A stretch of 57,120 bases of DNA from an uncultured Verrucomicrobiota bacterium. GTDB taxonomy: Bacteria; Verrucomicrobiota; Verrucomicrobiia; Limisphaerales; UBA9464. Where the stretch lies: the NCBI GenBank assembly GCA_903907925.1, contig CAIVQB010000004.1, forward strand, positions 1 through 57,120, written 5' to 3'. The notes under the pieces are model-generated. The model was not told the DNA's origin and ran no database searches. It was given only the letters and a program-made list of their open reading frames with translations. Below, piece by piece: positions 35,101 through 43,914 of the stretch (the first letter of the stretch is position 1; each line of letters begins with the position of its first letter). The position numbers and the translations under genes are program-made.

Positions 35101-37890
35101 ATGACCAAAGTGTCCAACCTCCTCCGCGTGTTGCTCCTCTGCGCCTGTGTACAAGGCGTAATGGCGCAGGCCCCGAGTCAAGTCGCTGAAGAAGAAGCGA
35201 TCCGGCGCCAGGAAAAGGCCATTCTCCTGCGCAAAACGCTCGAGGGCGCCCAAGCGGCCGTTTCCCAAAAAGATCTCAAATCCGCCGCCAAGCTCTACGA
35301 GGATGCGTGGGCGATCACCGAGGTCCTCGGTGCGAGCGTGCAGACCGAGCGCCGTCAGACGGCCGAAGGTCTCTCCGCCGTGCGGCTGCAATTGGCCATT
35401 GCCGCCCAACGGGACGGCGATGCCCGTGAGGCCGATGTTCAGGTGTCGCGGGCGCTGAAGGTCAATCCCGGCTACGCCGTTGCCCGCGCCTTCAAGCAGG
35501 ACAATGACAAGCGGCTGGACGATCTGCAGGGCAAACTGCCCTCCACGGCCATCCTGGAACGCGCCGCCGATCACCGCACCAACCTGGTCAAGGTGGCGAC
35601 CTCCGTACAGGATGCCGTCGTGCTCTACCAGATGGGAAAACTGGATGAGTCCGAAGATATCCTCCAGAAAGCGGTCAAGGAAAACCCGGACAACCAGGGC
35701 GCCTATTACTATCTCAATCTGATCCGTGAAGCCCGCTTCTCCCGCGCCGCCAAAACACAGTCGCTGACTTCGAAGGATCGCATTGTCGAGGTGGAACAGG
35801 CTTGGGAATTGCCCAAGTCCAACCTGCCCATTGGCAATCCCTGGACCAAGACCAATCTGGTTCACACGGGCGGTGGCCGGCAAATCATTGCCAGCAAGCT
35901 CGATCGTATCGTCCTGAACGACGTCAAGTTCGAGGGGCTTCCGTTGAGCGAAGTCGTCAAATACCTGGAGGAACAGGCGAAAGCACGTGATCCGGAACGC
36001 CGGGGCGTCAATTTCCTGATCAGTTCCACCATCGACGTCCCGAACACCCAGGGACCGCAGACCATCGACCCGACCACCGGTCAGCCCGTTCAGGCACCTG
36101 CCTCGGAACCGATTGATCTGAACAATGTCGTGGTTCGCCTGACCCCGGGTCTGCACAACGTCCGCCTGGCGGATGCCCTCGATGCGATCACCAAGGTCGC
36201 TGAGAAGCCCATCAGGATCTCCATTGAAGACTACGCGGTGATCTTCACGCAGCGGCTTCCTGAGGCCGTCCAGCTTCATACCCGCCGCTTCAAGGTGGAT
36301 CCGAATACATTCATGCAGGGTCTCGAAAGCGTGACCGGCATCTCCATCGTGAACAGCTTCCAAAGCACCACGGGCGGCGGTGGTGGCGGTGGTGGCGGCG
36401 GTGGTGGTGGTGGCCAGGGCGGTCAGGGCGGAAACAATTTTGCCATTCCGACGGTGTCGGTGGCCGGAAACACTCAAACCGGCGGTGGTGGTGGCGGTGG
36501 CGGCGGCGGCGCTGGCGGCCAGGGCGGCTCCGGAATCACCGGAGTGACTCGCACCAACCTCATGGCGACCGTGCAGGTGATGGTCCGTCAGTTCTTCCAG
36601 GCGACCGGCGTCAATTTCCCGCAGGTGGCCATCCCGGGTCTCGGTGGTGTCGGCGGGGCCGGTGGCTTTGGTGGCGGTGGCGGTTTCGGCGGTGGTCAGT
36701 TCGGCGGCGGCGTCGACCCCAACGCGGATGCCAAGGCGATTTTCTTTAACGATCGCGCAGGTATTCTCTTCGTCCGCGCCACTCTCTCGGATCTCGACAT
36801 CATTGAAAAAGCGATTCAGGCGCTCAACGTGGCGGCTCCCATGGTGGAAATCGAAGCGAAGTTCGCCGAGACCAGCCAGAACGACAGCAAGGCGCTCGGA
36901 TTCAAGTGGTTGATGGGTAATTTTCTCATGGGCGGCGGAAAAGTTGGACTCGGCGGCGGAACGGCACCGACCTACACCGGCCAGGCCACTCCGGCGAATC
37001 CGCTGGGAACCTTCCCCGGCGTCACCGACCCGGTCTCGGGTCAGACGACCACCACCTCGATCGCCTCGACCGACCAGAATATCAGCTCGGGTCTTCGCAA
37101 CATCGACGGAAGCCAGAACCCGATCCCCACCGTGGCGACCATCACCGGCATCCTGACCGACCCGCAGTTCCGGGCGGTGATCAATGCGCTCGATCAGCGT
37201 GATGGAGTGAATCTCCTCAGTGCTCCCAAGGTAATGACCCACAGCGGACGTCAGACCCACGTTGAAGTGGCGGACGTGAAAACGGTGGTCACCGGGCTGC
37301 AGTCCGGCGGCAACGTCGGCGGCGGCGGTGCCGGAGCTGGAATCGGTGGCGTGGGTGCCACCGGCGGTGCTGGTACCCAGAACCTCCAGTACAACACCAC
37401 GACCTTCCCGTTCGGCCCGGCATTGGATGTCATTCCGTACGTCTCCGCCGACGAGATGTCCATTCAGTTGACCATCATTCCCTCTCTCACCGAATTCCTG
37501 GGTTACGATGATCCCGGCCAGTTCGTTCCCCAATCGCAGGCGTTCGTCGGCAACACCGTCGCCCTCCCGATTCGTGCGGTTCTGCCGCTGCCTCATCTCC
37601 GGGTGCGGACCGTCACCACTTCTGCTACCATATGGGATGGTCAGACCATCGCCATCGGCGGCCTCATCGCTGAGGAGGAAAACAAGATCAAGGACAAGAT
37701 CCCGGTGTTGGGCGACATTCCATTGCTGGGCCGCCTGTTCCGCAGCGAGGCGTCCTCCAGCGTGAAAAAGAACCTTATGATCTTTGTCACCGCGCGCATC
37801 CTCGATCCCGCCGGTCGCCCGGTGCATGATCCGAACAATCTTCCCTACGACCCGAACGCCGTTCCGGCCACTGGTGGTCCTGACCGGTGA
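35101..37890 (+). CDS. Amuc_1098-like type IV pilus secretin (PilQ/GspD family)
   Basis: A 929-residue outer-membrane secretin. Signal peptide MTKVSNLLRVLLLCACVQG...MAQ. TPR-like helices cover about 25-225. Secretin N-type domains follow (VVRLTPGLHNVRLADALDAITKVAEKPI). The catalytic-core-like secretin domain runs from about 580 to 915, with VEIEAKFAE, LLSAPKVMTHSGRQ and the signature TIWDGQTIAIGGLIAEEE...IPVLGDIPLLGRLFRS. Three glycine-rich stretches (about 421-443, 460-475 and 514-537) interrupt the N domains and are encoded by GGT/GGC runs. It should form the outer-membrane gate for the PilM/Amuc_1100/Amuc_1099 platform. The four exported proteins that follow in the same direction are candidate substrates. 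Confidence 0.93.
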   Translation: MTKVSNLLRVLLLCACVQGVMAQAPSQVAEEEAIRRQEKAILLRKTLEGAQAAVSQKDLKSAAKLYEDAWAITEVLGASVQTERRQTAEGLSAVRLQLAIAAQRDGDAREADVQVSRALKVNPGYAVARAFKQDNDKRLDDLQGKLPSTAILERAADHRTNLVKVATSVQDAVVLYQMGKLDESEDILQKAVKENPDNQGAYYYLNLIREARFSRAAKTQSLTSKDRIVEVEQAWELPKSNLPIGNPWTKTNLVHTGGGRQIIASKLDRIVLNDVKFEGLPLSEVVKYLEEQAKARDPERRGVNFLISSTIDVPNTQGPQTIDPTTGQPVQAPASEPIDLNNVVVRLTPGLHNVRLADALDAITKVAEKPIRISIEDYAVIFTQRLPEAVQLHTRRFKVDPNTFMQGLESVTGISIVNSFQSTTGGGGGGGGGGGGGGQGGQGGNNFAIPTVSVAGNTQTGGGGGGGGGGAGGQGGSGITGVTRTNLMATVQVMVRQFFQATGVNFPQVAIPGLGGVGGAGGFGGGGGFGGGQFGGGVDPNADAKAIFFNDRAGILFVRATLSDLDIIEKAIQALNVAAPMVEIEAKFAETSQNDSKALGFKWLMGNFLMGGGKVGLGGGTAPTYTGQATPANPLGTFPGVTDPVSGQTTTTSIASTDQNISSGLRNIDGSQNPIPTVATITGILTDPQFRAVINALDQRDGVNLLSAPKVMTHSGRQTHVEVADVKTVVTGLQSGGNVGGGGAGAGIGGVGATGGAGTQNLQYNTTTFPFGPALDVIPYVSADEMSIQLTIIPSLTEFLGYDDPGQFVPQSQAFVGNTVALPIRAVLPLPHLRVRTVTTSATIWDGQTIAIGGLIAEEENKIKDKIPVLGDIPLLGRLFRSEASSSVKKNLMIFVTARILDPAGRPVHDPNNLPYDPNAVPATGGPDR
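36373..36434 (+). repeat. GGN trinucleotide tract encoding poly-Gly (first)
   Basis: A run of GGC/GGT codons in the secretin gene encodes about 14 consecutive Gly, then Gln-Gly pairs. Such tracts are prone to length change by slippage. A second similar tract lies at 36480-36531. Confidence 0.8.
36480..36531 (+). repeat. GGN trinucleotide tract encoding poly-Gly (second)
   Basis: GGC/GGT codons encode about nine consecutive Gly followed by Ala-Gly-Gly-Gln-Gly-Gly, in frame in the secretin gene. It separates the same pair of domains as the first tract. Confidence 0.8.
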
Positions 37891-37985
37891 GTTGTTGAAG
37901 AAAACTCAAGTCCACTGAATCACCGCACCGAATTCTCCCGGATTCCAATTCCGGCCACCCGGCTGGAGACGGAACGATCGACGAG

Positions 37986-39485
37986 ATGAAATCGAATATG
38001 CCATTCCTCAGAATCAACCTGGTCCGGAGTCGCGTGATCCGGGTCCTGGCCTCGATCGCGGCGGTCGGGATGGCCAGTTGGATGGCGGAAGCCGCCACCG
38101 CATTCCTACCCGATGGGGGAGAATATCTCCCGGCGGGTCCGCAACCCGGCGACCAGACGGCCCCCGCCGTCGCGATCTCGCCCGACGGAGGCTACCTCGT
38201 TTGGCAAGACAGTTCTGGCAACGGAGATGGGGCCGGGATTCGTGCGCGCCGGATTGGAAAGAATTTCAGCGGATCGTTGCCGGCGTTCTGGGTGAATTCC
38301 AACGCGACCACCATCAACGAGGCCCCGGATGTTGCCCTGTTGAACGATGGAGGCGCTGTTTTTGCCTGGCAGGCGGGCCCATTGGGGCGTCCCGGGATTT
38401 ATGTCCGGTTTCTCCATCCGGTCACCAGTGCCACGCCGAACTTTGCAGGGGCCGATGTCGAAATCATCGCCGGCGGCAGGACGCCCAATCAAAATCCGCG
38501 GCTCGCACGGCTGACCGACGGCAGCGTGATCGTCGCCTGGTCGAATGTCGGGCTAGATGGTGACCTCGCCGGAGTGTTCGTCCAAAAACTGAGCGCGTCA
38601 GGCCAAAAAATCGGTTCGCCCTTCGCCGCCAATGTCACAACGGCCGGAAACCAGCGCTCGCCGGCCGTCACACCGACCGCCGATGGTGGATTCGCAGTGG
38701 CATGGGTGGGAGAAAATCAACGTTTCGACCGCTCGGCCGATGTGTTTGCGCGGATGTTCAGTTCCACGGGCTTCCCGCTCACCGGTGAAGTTCGGCTGAA
38801 TGCCGGGACCAATATCTGCGCGACACCGTCGATCGCCGCTCTTCCGGGTGGAGGCTTTGCCGCAGCGTGGTCGGAATACGACTACGATGATCCCGCGAGT
38901 GGCTGGGATGTCATCGCCGCCTCCTATGATGGGTCGGCGACGGCTCTGGCAGTTCCCCAAACGATCAATGCGTACCGTCTCTCAGATCAGCTTTCGCCCC
39001 GGGTTGCCGTGGCGGGAGACACCGTTCTGGTGGCTTGGACCAGCAACCGACAGGACGGTTATCAGGAAGGGGTGTTTGGCAGGTATCTGGCGGCGACGGG
39101 CGAGATTGCCGACGATGAGTTCGGGCTGAACGACACCGTCATCAGCATTCAAAAGGAACCCGTTGTGGCGTCGGACGGAGTGAATCACTTCGTTGCCGCC
39201 TGGACCTCATTCCAATCTCTGGACGCGGGTTTTGATGTCATCGCTCGCAAGTATGCGAAACCCGCCAGCGTCGTCGCACTGAATGCGTCCCTGGCCATTA
39301 CTGCCGACGGTGCCCGCTTGGAATGGAACACGGAAATCGGTGGGCGATACCAAGTTCAACAGTCTTCGGACCTGAATCAATGGAACACCGACGCCGCCGC
39401 GCGGACGGCTTCGTCGTCCTCCGACTCGGTGGTCTTCCCATTGACCTCGTCGAGCTCGTTCTTCCGCATCGTCCGCCTGCCCTGA
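37986..39485 (+). CDS. Exported repeat protein with shared C-terminal module
   Basis: A 499-residue protein. A long signal region (residues 1-36, hydrophobic VLASIAAVGMASWMAEA) precedes the mature start ATAFLPDGGEYLPAG. The body consists of about seven beta-repeats of roughly 55 residues with the pattern GG-[FYA]-x-V-x-W-x (DGGYLVWQD, DGGAVFAWQAG, DGSVIVAWSN, DGGFAVAWVGE, GGGFAAAWSEY), alternating with the VFVQKLSASG / DVFARMFSSTG type. This resembles a propeller. The C-terminus has GRYQVQQSSDLNQWN and ends SFFRIVRLP, the module shared with three other exported proteins here. It starts 95 bases after the secretin stop. Function unknown; adhesion or binding is likely. Confidence 0.75.
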   Translation: MKSNMPFLRINLVRSRVIRVLASIAAVGMASWMAEAATAFLPDGGEYLPAGPQPGDQTAPAVAISPDGGYLVWQDSSGNGDGAGIRARRIGKNFSGSLPAFWVNSNATTINEAPDVALLNDGGAVFAWQAGPLGRPGIYVRFLHPVTSATPNFAGADVEIIAGGRTPNQNPRLARLTDGSVIVAWSNVGLDGDLAGVFVQKLSASGQKIGSPFAANVTTAGNQRSPAVTPTADGGFAVAWVGENQRFDRSADVFARMFSSTGFPLTGEVRLNAGTNICATPSIAALPGGGFAAAWSEYDYDDPASGWDVIAASYDGSATALAVPQTINAYRLSDQLSPRVAVAGDTVLVAWTSNRQDGYQEGVFGRYLAATGEIADDEFGLNDTVISIQKEPVVASDGVNHFVAAWTSFQSLDAGFDVIARKYAKPASVVALNASLAITADGARLEWNTEIGGRYQVQQSSDLNQWNTDAAARTASSSSDSVVFPLTSSSSFFRIVRLP

Positions 39486-39492
39486 ATAGCCT

Positions 39493-41025
39493 ATGCTTCG
39501 CTCCATTTACGGTTTGTTGCTTGCTGCGGTGTTGCTAACGCCCACCCATCGTGCGGCGGCATTCTCCATCTTGGGCTCCAAGGCGACTTGGATGACCGGC
39601 TCGGTGGGCTATCAGGCGGGTGAGACCGGCGGACCGATGCTTCCTGGCGAAGGGTACCGTTGGAACATCCCGGTGGTGACCTATGGCTTTGACGATTCGT
39701 TTCTGACCTATTTCGGAACCAACGGAATTGCAGCGGTGGAGTCTGCAATTCAAGTTCTCAACAATCTTCCGACGGCAGATGCGATGAGCGACACGTTGGA
39801 GGAGTTTCCAACCTATACGCTTCGCCACAACAACAGCGCCGCGGCATTGGGATTGATCGATCTTAAGACGCTTACGCTTTCCTATCTGTTGGAACGTCTC
39901 GGCGTGGGCGCTCCGGAACGATGGGTGTGGTCACTGCGGCAGTTCTTCACCGATCCCGCCAACATTCAACATTTCTCGGTGTTCAATCCGAACTACGACC
40001 CCGTAACCCTGCGTTCGAGCTCGCTGGTCAACGGAAATCAGTTCACTTATCAGATCATCCGATACCTGCCCGGTGACAACTATACGACGGTCAATTTTCC
40101 GGTCGACCCAACCGCTCCGGCCTTTTCGACTGCCGCCTATTATTGGCAGGCGTTTGTGACATACAACGATCGGGGTGGAGCCCTCCCAGAATCACCGGGA
40201 ACCTATATTCCAGGCCTGACGCGGGAAGACGTTGCAGCCATTCGATATCTTTATCGTTCAAAAAATTACGCAGTTGAAACGGTACTGCCTGATGTTGTTG
40301 GTGGATCGAGTTCGGGACTGTCGGTGGGTACGGTGGGAAGCAGCGGTGGCGGAGGCTCAGGGGGATCGGACGGAATTTGGACCCCAACGTTTTCTGTGGC
40401 CGTCGGTGGGGGATCATCCGACACCCCCTGGTCGATCGTCGTGTCGTCGGCGGGAACCAACGCGGCGGCTGGCGGAACCAACGTGGTGGTTACAACGACC
40501 AACTCGATTGCGTTTAACGCGAATGCACTCCGTCCCGGGATTGGCAAGGTGACTTTCGCCCGTGTCAGCTGGGACTCAGTGTTGAGTGCAACAACCAAGC
40601 CGTATGCTGTGACTTGGACCGATCGATACATCACCAACGGCTCGATCAAAACACAGAAGGTCTCGCGATCCATCGTTCGCCCGGACTTTCTGTTCGCAGC
40701 TGGCGATCTTGGAACCATCAATCACGTACCCATTCTCATTGTTCACGCGACCAGCGGCGACGGTTATCTCAACGATTCCGCGCTAAATCGGATCGGAGCG
40801 GCCGGAGAACAGGCGGGGCCTGGAATCATCAATACGGCCAACGAAATGGTGTTCTCGAAACTCGGACGCTATTTCCTGAACGAGACGGGTGTGGGAACCG
40901 GTGAAGCCGACGCATTCCTTGGAATCAGTTTCGGGTCGTATGATGGTTCCACCAACCCGATCGTGGCCTATCCCGATGGGGCCTCGATTCGTGCTCTTGA
41001 AGCCCAGGTGCTTAGAGGCCGTTGA
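39493..41025 (+). CDS. Exported matrixin-like protein without zinc motif
   Basis: A 510-residue exported protein, signal peptide MLRSIYGLLLAAVLLTPTHRAAA. The segment WNIPVVTYGFDDSFLTYFGTNGIAAVESAIQVLNNLPTA resembles the N-terminal part of matrixin-type metalloprotease domains, and LTREDVAAIRYLYRSKN resembles their C-terminal end. No HExxH zinc-binding motif exists anywhere in the chain, so it is probably not a protease. A Ser/Gly-rich linker lies near residues 275-300. It starts seven bases after the previous stop. It lacks the shared C-terminal module of its neighbours. I do not recognise a named family. Confidence 0.65.
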   Translation: MLRSIYGLLLAAVLLTPTHRAAAFSILGSKATWMTGSVGYQAGETGGPMLPGEGYRWNIPVVTYGFDDSFLTYFGTNGIAAVESAIQVLNNLPTADAMSDTLEEFPTYTLRHNNSAAALGLIDLKTLTLSYLLERLGVGAPERWVWSLRQFFTDPANIQHFSVFNPNYDPVTLRSSSLVNGNQFTYQIIRYLPGDNYTTVNFPVDPTAPAFSTAAYYWQAFVTYNDRGGALPESPGTYIPGLTREDVAAIRYLYRSKNYAVETVLPDVVGGSSSGLSVGTVGSSGGGGSGGSDGIWTPTFSVAVGGGSSDTPWSIVVSSAGTNAAAGGTNVVVTTTNSIAFNANALRPGIGKVTFARVSWDSVLSATTKPYAVTWTDRYITNGSIKTQKVSRSIVRPDFLFAAGDLGTINHVPILIVHATSGDGYLNDSALNRIGAAGEQAGPGIINTANEMVFSKLGRYFLNETGVGTGEADAFLGISFGSYDGSTNPIVAYPDGASIRALEAQVLRGR

Positions 41026-41058
41026 TCAACGTCGAAATTTTGTCAACAGATCGATAAC

Positions 41059-43893
41059 ATGAAATGGCTTTCTCCCAGGCTGCAGGGGGTGGTGATTGCT
41101 GCGTTGCTGACCACGTTCCGATTGGTCGGCTACGTCAACAACGTCCCGATCAATACCGCTGAACCCCCCAACATCGACGACATCTCGTTCGTCAATGAGA
41201 GCTTGTTCCAAGTCTTCACGGAAGTGCCGTTCGAGACACAGAATACGCTCTATTTTACCAACCACGCGACGATGGTGGGTATGCCTGTGTCATTCTTTAA
41301 CGTCAATTCCGGGTTCCGTCTGGAATACGTCGATGGTACGACCGGCTTTCGCAAGCCGGCTGCGGTCATCAACAACGGACAGGGAGCATCCATTAGCGGT
41401 GACCCGTTCATCTTTCTCAATGCAACGAACATTCTTAATCAGGGTGGGCTCGTCGCTCCGCAGGATGGGTTGATTCGGATTACCGGAAAAACGGTCAACC
41501 TGACCCGTGGAACCATCGATCTGGGCCGCAGTGCCCCCTCCAATGGCCGTACGACGAGTACCAATTTTACCCCTGCGACGGGCTTTTACGACCTTCATTG
41601 GGGTGTTGACACCAATTCCATCACTCCAGCGACCATCCTTTCTTTCAACGGAACCAAGATCGCCGTTCGCTCCCCGCGCTATCGGGAGACGCCGGACGGT
41701 CTGACCTCGTTCCAATTGAACGATCCGCGTGGATTCGTTTATCAGAAGTTCAACGGTGACCCCAAGGATCCCACCAACCAGGTGATCCAGGCCGTGTTTG
41801 TCCTCAACGGAAACACCAACGTCGCTAGCGACGTCAGCTTCATTCCCAGCAACGATCCGAACAACGCGTTCAAGGAAGTCGTCGTTCAGTTCAGCGGTTA
41901 CGAAACCAACGTCATCACGGGCAAGCCTGTCCTGAAGCAAATCTTCCTGACTGATACTTTTGCTTCCGACACCAATTCGGTTTTGCTGACCAATACACTG
42001 ACATTCAATACCTTCCGTCCCGCCAATTTCGACATCGAATGGCAGGGAGTGGGTGGGTCGCAATCCAATGCAGTGGTGACGACCAACCTGTTCACTCAGT
42101 TTGTCTCGCCCGTCTTCTCGAATGGAATGGCCTATTCCAACACTTCCGTGGGTGCCTTTTACTCGGCCTACAAGGCACAGGTGGTCGGGTTAATTCCGCC
42201 TCCAGCGAACTTGGGAAGTGCCGACATCACCAACGCGGGTGGACGCTTGGAAGTTACCGCCGACAATCTCGACCTGAGCAACTCACGAATCCAAAGCCAG
42301 AGCCTGGTTCGGATGAAAGCGACGCACCTGGTGGGATCCAAGGGATTCAAACTGGAGGCTCCGTACATCATCTACGATTTGGGATCGACCAATGGCAACC
42401 TGAACGTAGAGAGCTTGGCATCCGCGACGTTGACCCGATTCGCCTCGGGAACGATTCAGGCCTTTAGCACGGTCTTTACCAACTACTTCGAGGTGCAGGT
42501 GACCAATACGGACACCGGTTCGACAGATACCAAGCACTATGAAACCGCATTTCACCTGCTGATGGTCGGCGCAAAACTGACGACCGGAAATTCCGTGGAC
42601 GTTTCGGAGATCGGCATGACGAGCACCAATGTCACCGTCGCCGACGACATCACGGTCTCCCGAAGCATGACGACGTCCGCGGAACGCCTGACGGTCAACG
42701 GAACCCTCCAGCTTGGAGGTGTGGTCGACTACTTCAATTTCGCCGCCACCAACGCACCGAACCTTCGCTACCTGACCAACAACGGGTATCTGCACATCAT
42801 TGGCAGTGCCGTGTACGGGGCCGATGTGCCGGGCGGCTATGAATCGGTGATCAACACCGGAACCAATCGCGCCTACTCGGCGACGGTGTTGACGAAGAAC
42901 TTTGAGAACTACGGTCAGTTCAGTTCCATTCAAGGTTCGGTCAACGTCAGTGCGGCGACGATCAAACTGGACGGAAACGGCTCTCAGATCAGTTCATCGG
43001 GGTCCGTGACGTTGACCGCTGGGGACATGAAGCTGCGCGGTGCTCAGATCACCGCGGCGAGCGATGTGACCCTCCAGGTCGCGAATTCGCTCGTTGATGG
43101 TGGAGGCGACTTCCCCAATCACATCACGACGGTGCAGGGAATCACCCTGGCAACGTTGCCGACGACCTCCAGTCTGCTCGGCACGACCCTTGAGGTGAAC
43201 GTCGGTGAAAACGGAACCGCGACCATCAACTGGCCGTCCAAGGATTTCGGCGTCAGCCGGTCTGGTTTTGTCAACAATGCGGCACTGGGCAAGGTGGTTC
43301 TGGGGTCACAAAACAATGGCCTGATCACCTTCACCGGAAATGGTGACGGACAGTCGCTGTATGTTGATTATCTGGAAATCAGCGCCCAGATTGCCGGCGA
43401 CCTCGGCTCCTATCTCGAATTCCTCGGCGACTACACCCTGTACTTCGGTGATTCCAATCTCTCGGCCGAATTGCTGGACGGAGCATTGGATGGCCACATC
43501 CGTTGGATCAACAATGCCAACGGCGCCTACAGTGGCGTGGACCTGCAACTGCCCGATGGCCGGGTGATCCGCGTGAACCGGGCGCTCCTGAACAGTCAAT
43601 TGATTGACTCCAACGGCAACGGCATCGCCAACGCATTCGATCCCAATCCGTTCACCGGAATGCCGTTGACCCTGAAGCTCTCCGGAGGTGCCTCGCCTGC
43701 CGCGACCATCTCGTGGACGGGAACACCGTCCGGGGTGTACCGCCTTGAATCCGCCGCCACCCTGGGTAACCCGACGTGGCAATTGATCTCAACCGTCACC
43801 AACACGGCCGCCGTTCCTTCGGCCCTCAGCGGTCAAGAGTCCCTGCCCGCTGGCAGCACGGCTCGATTCTACCGGGTCACTTTCGAACCCTGA
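41059..43893 (+). CDS. Filamentous-haemagglutinin-like beta-helix protein with shared C-terminal module
   Basis: A 944-residue protein with an N-terminal hydrophobic export segment (GVVIAALLTTFRLVGY). It is rich in Asn, Thr, Ser, Gly and Val in short strand-turn repeats (GLIRITGKTVNLTRGTIDLG, VTLTAGDMKLRGAQITAASDVTLQ, ADITNAGGRLEVTADNLDLSNSRIQSQ), typical of right-handed beta-helix adhesins of the FHA type. No autotransporter barrel is seen at the end. Instead the chain finishes with SGVYRLESAATLGNPTWQLI and RFYRVTFEP, the shared C-terminal module. Likely a long surface fibre. It lies 33 bases after the matrixin-like gene and 21 bases before the protease gene. Confidence 0.75.
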   Translation: MKWLSPRLQGVVIAALLTTFRLVGYVNNVPINTAEPPNIDDISFVNESLFQVFTEVPFETQNTLYFTNHATMVGMPVSFFNVNSGFRLEYVDGTTGFRKPAAVINNGQGASISGDPFIFLNATNILNQGGLVAPQDGLIRITGKTVNLTRGTIDLGRSAPSNGRTTSTNFTPATGFYDLHWGVDTNSITPATILSFNGTKIAVRSPRYRETPDGLTSFQLNDPRGFVYQKFNGDPKDPTNQVIQAVFVLNGNTNVASDVSFIPSNDPNNAFKEVVVQFSGYETNVITGKPVLKQIFLTDTFASDTNSVLLTNTLTFNTFRPANFDIEWQGVGGSQSNAVVTTNLFTQFVSPVFSNGMAYSNTSVGAFYSAYKAQVVGLIPPPANLGSADITNAGGRLEVTADNLDLSNSRIQSQSLVRMKATHLVGSKGFKLEAPYIIYDLGSTNGNLNVESLASATLTRFASGTIQAFSTVFTNYFEVQVTNTDTGSTDTKHYETAFHLLMVGAKLTTGNSVDVSEIGMTSTNVTVADDITVSRSMTTSAERLTVNGTLQLGGVVDYFNFAATNAPNLRYLTNNGYLHIIGSAVYGADVPGGYESVINTGTNRAYSATVLTKNFENYGQFSSIQGSVNVSAATIKLDGNGSQISSSGSVTLTAGDMKLRGAQITAASDVTLQVANSLVDGGGDFPNHITTVQGITLATLPTTSSLLGTTLEVNVGENGTATINWPSKDFGVSRSGFVNNAALGKVVLGSQNNGLITFTGNGDGQSLYVDYLEISAQIAGDLGSYLEFLGDYTLYFGDSNLSAELLDGALDGHIRWINNANGAYSGVDLQLPDGRVIRVNRALLNSQLIDSNGNGIANAFDPNPFTGMPLTLKLSGGASPAATISWTGTPSGVYRLESAATLGNPTWQLISTVTNTAAVPSALSGQESLPAGSTARFYRVTFEP

Positions 43894-43914
43894 TTTCTCC
43901 GACGCCTCCAGATT

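Noticed and set aside
36373-36531. Repetitive GGN blocks as a CRISPR-like array
   Set aside because: The repeats are in-frame Gly codons without spacers; no CRISPR array or cas gene exists in the window.
35065-37827. 920-residue open frame antisense to the secretin
   Set aside because: Long antisense frame due to high GC and GGN codons; composition (Asp, His, Gly, Arg) is typical of shadows and there is no domain.
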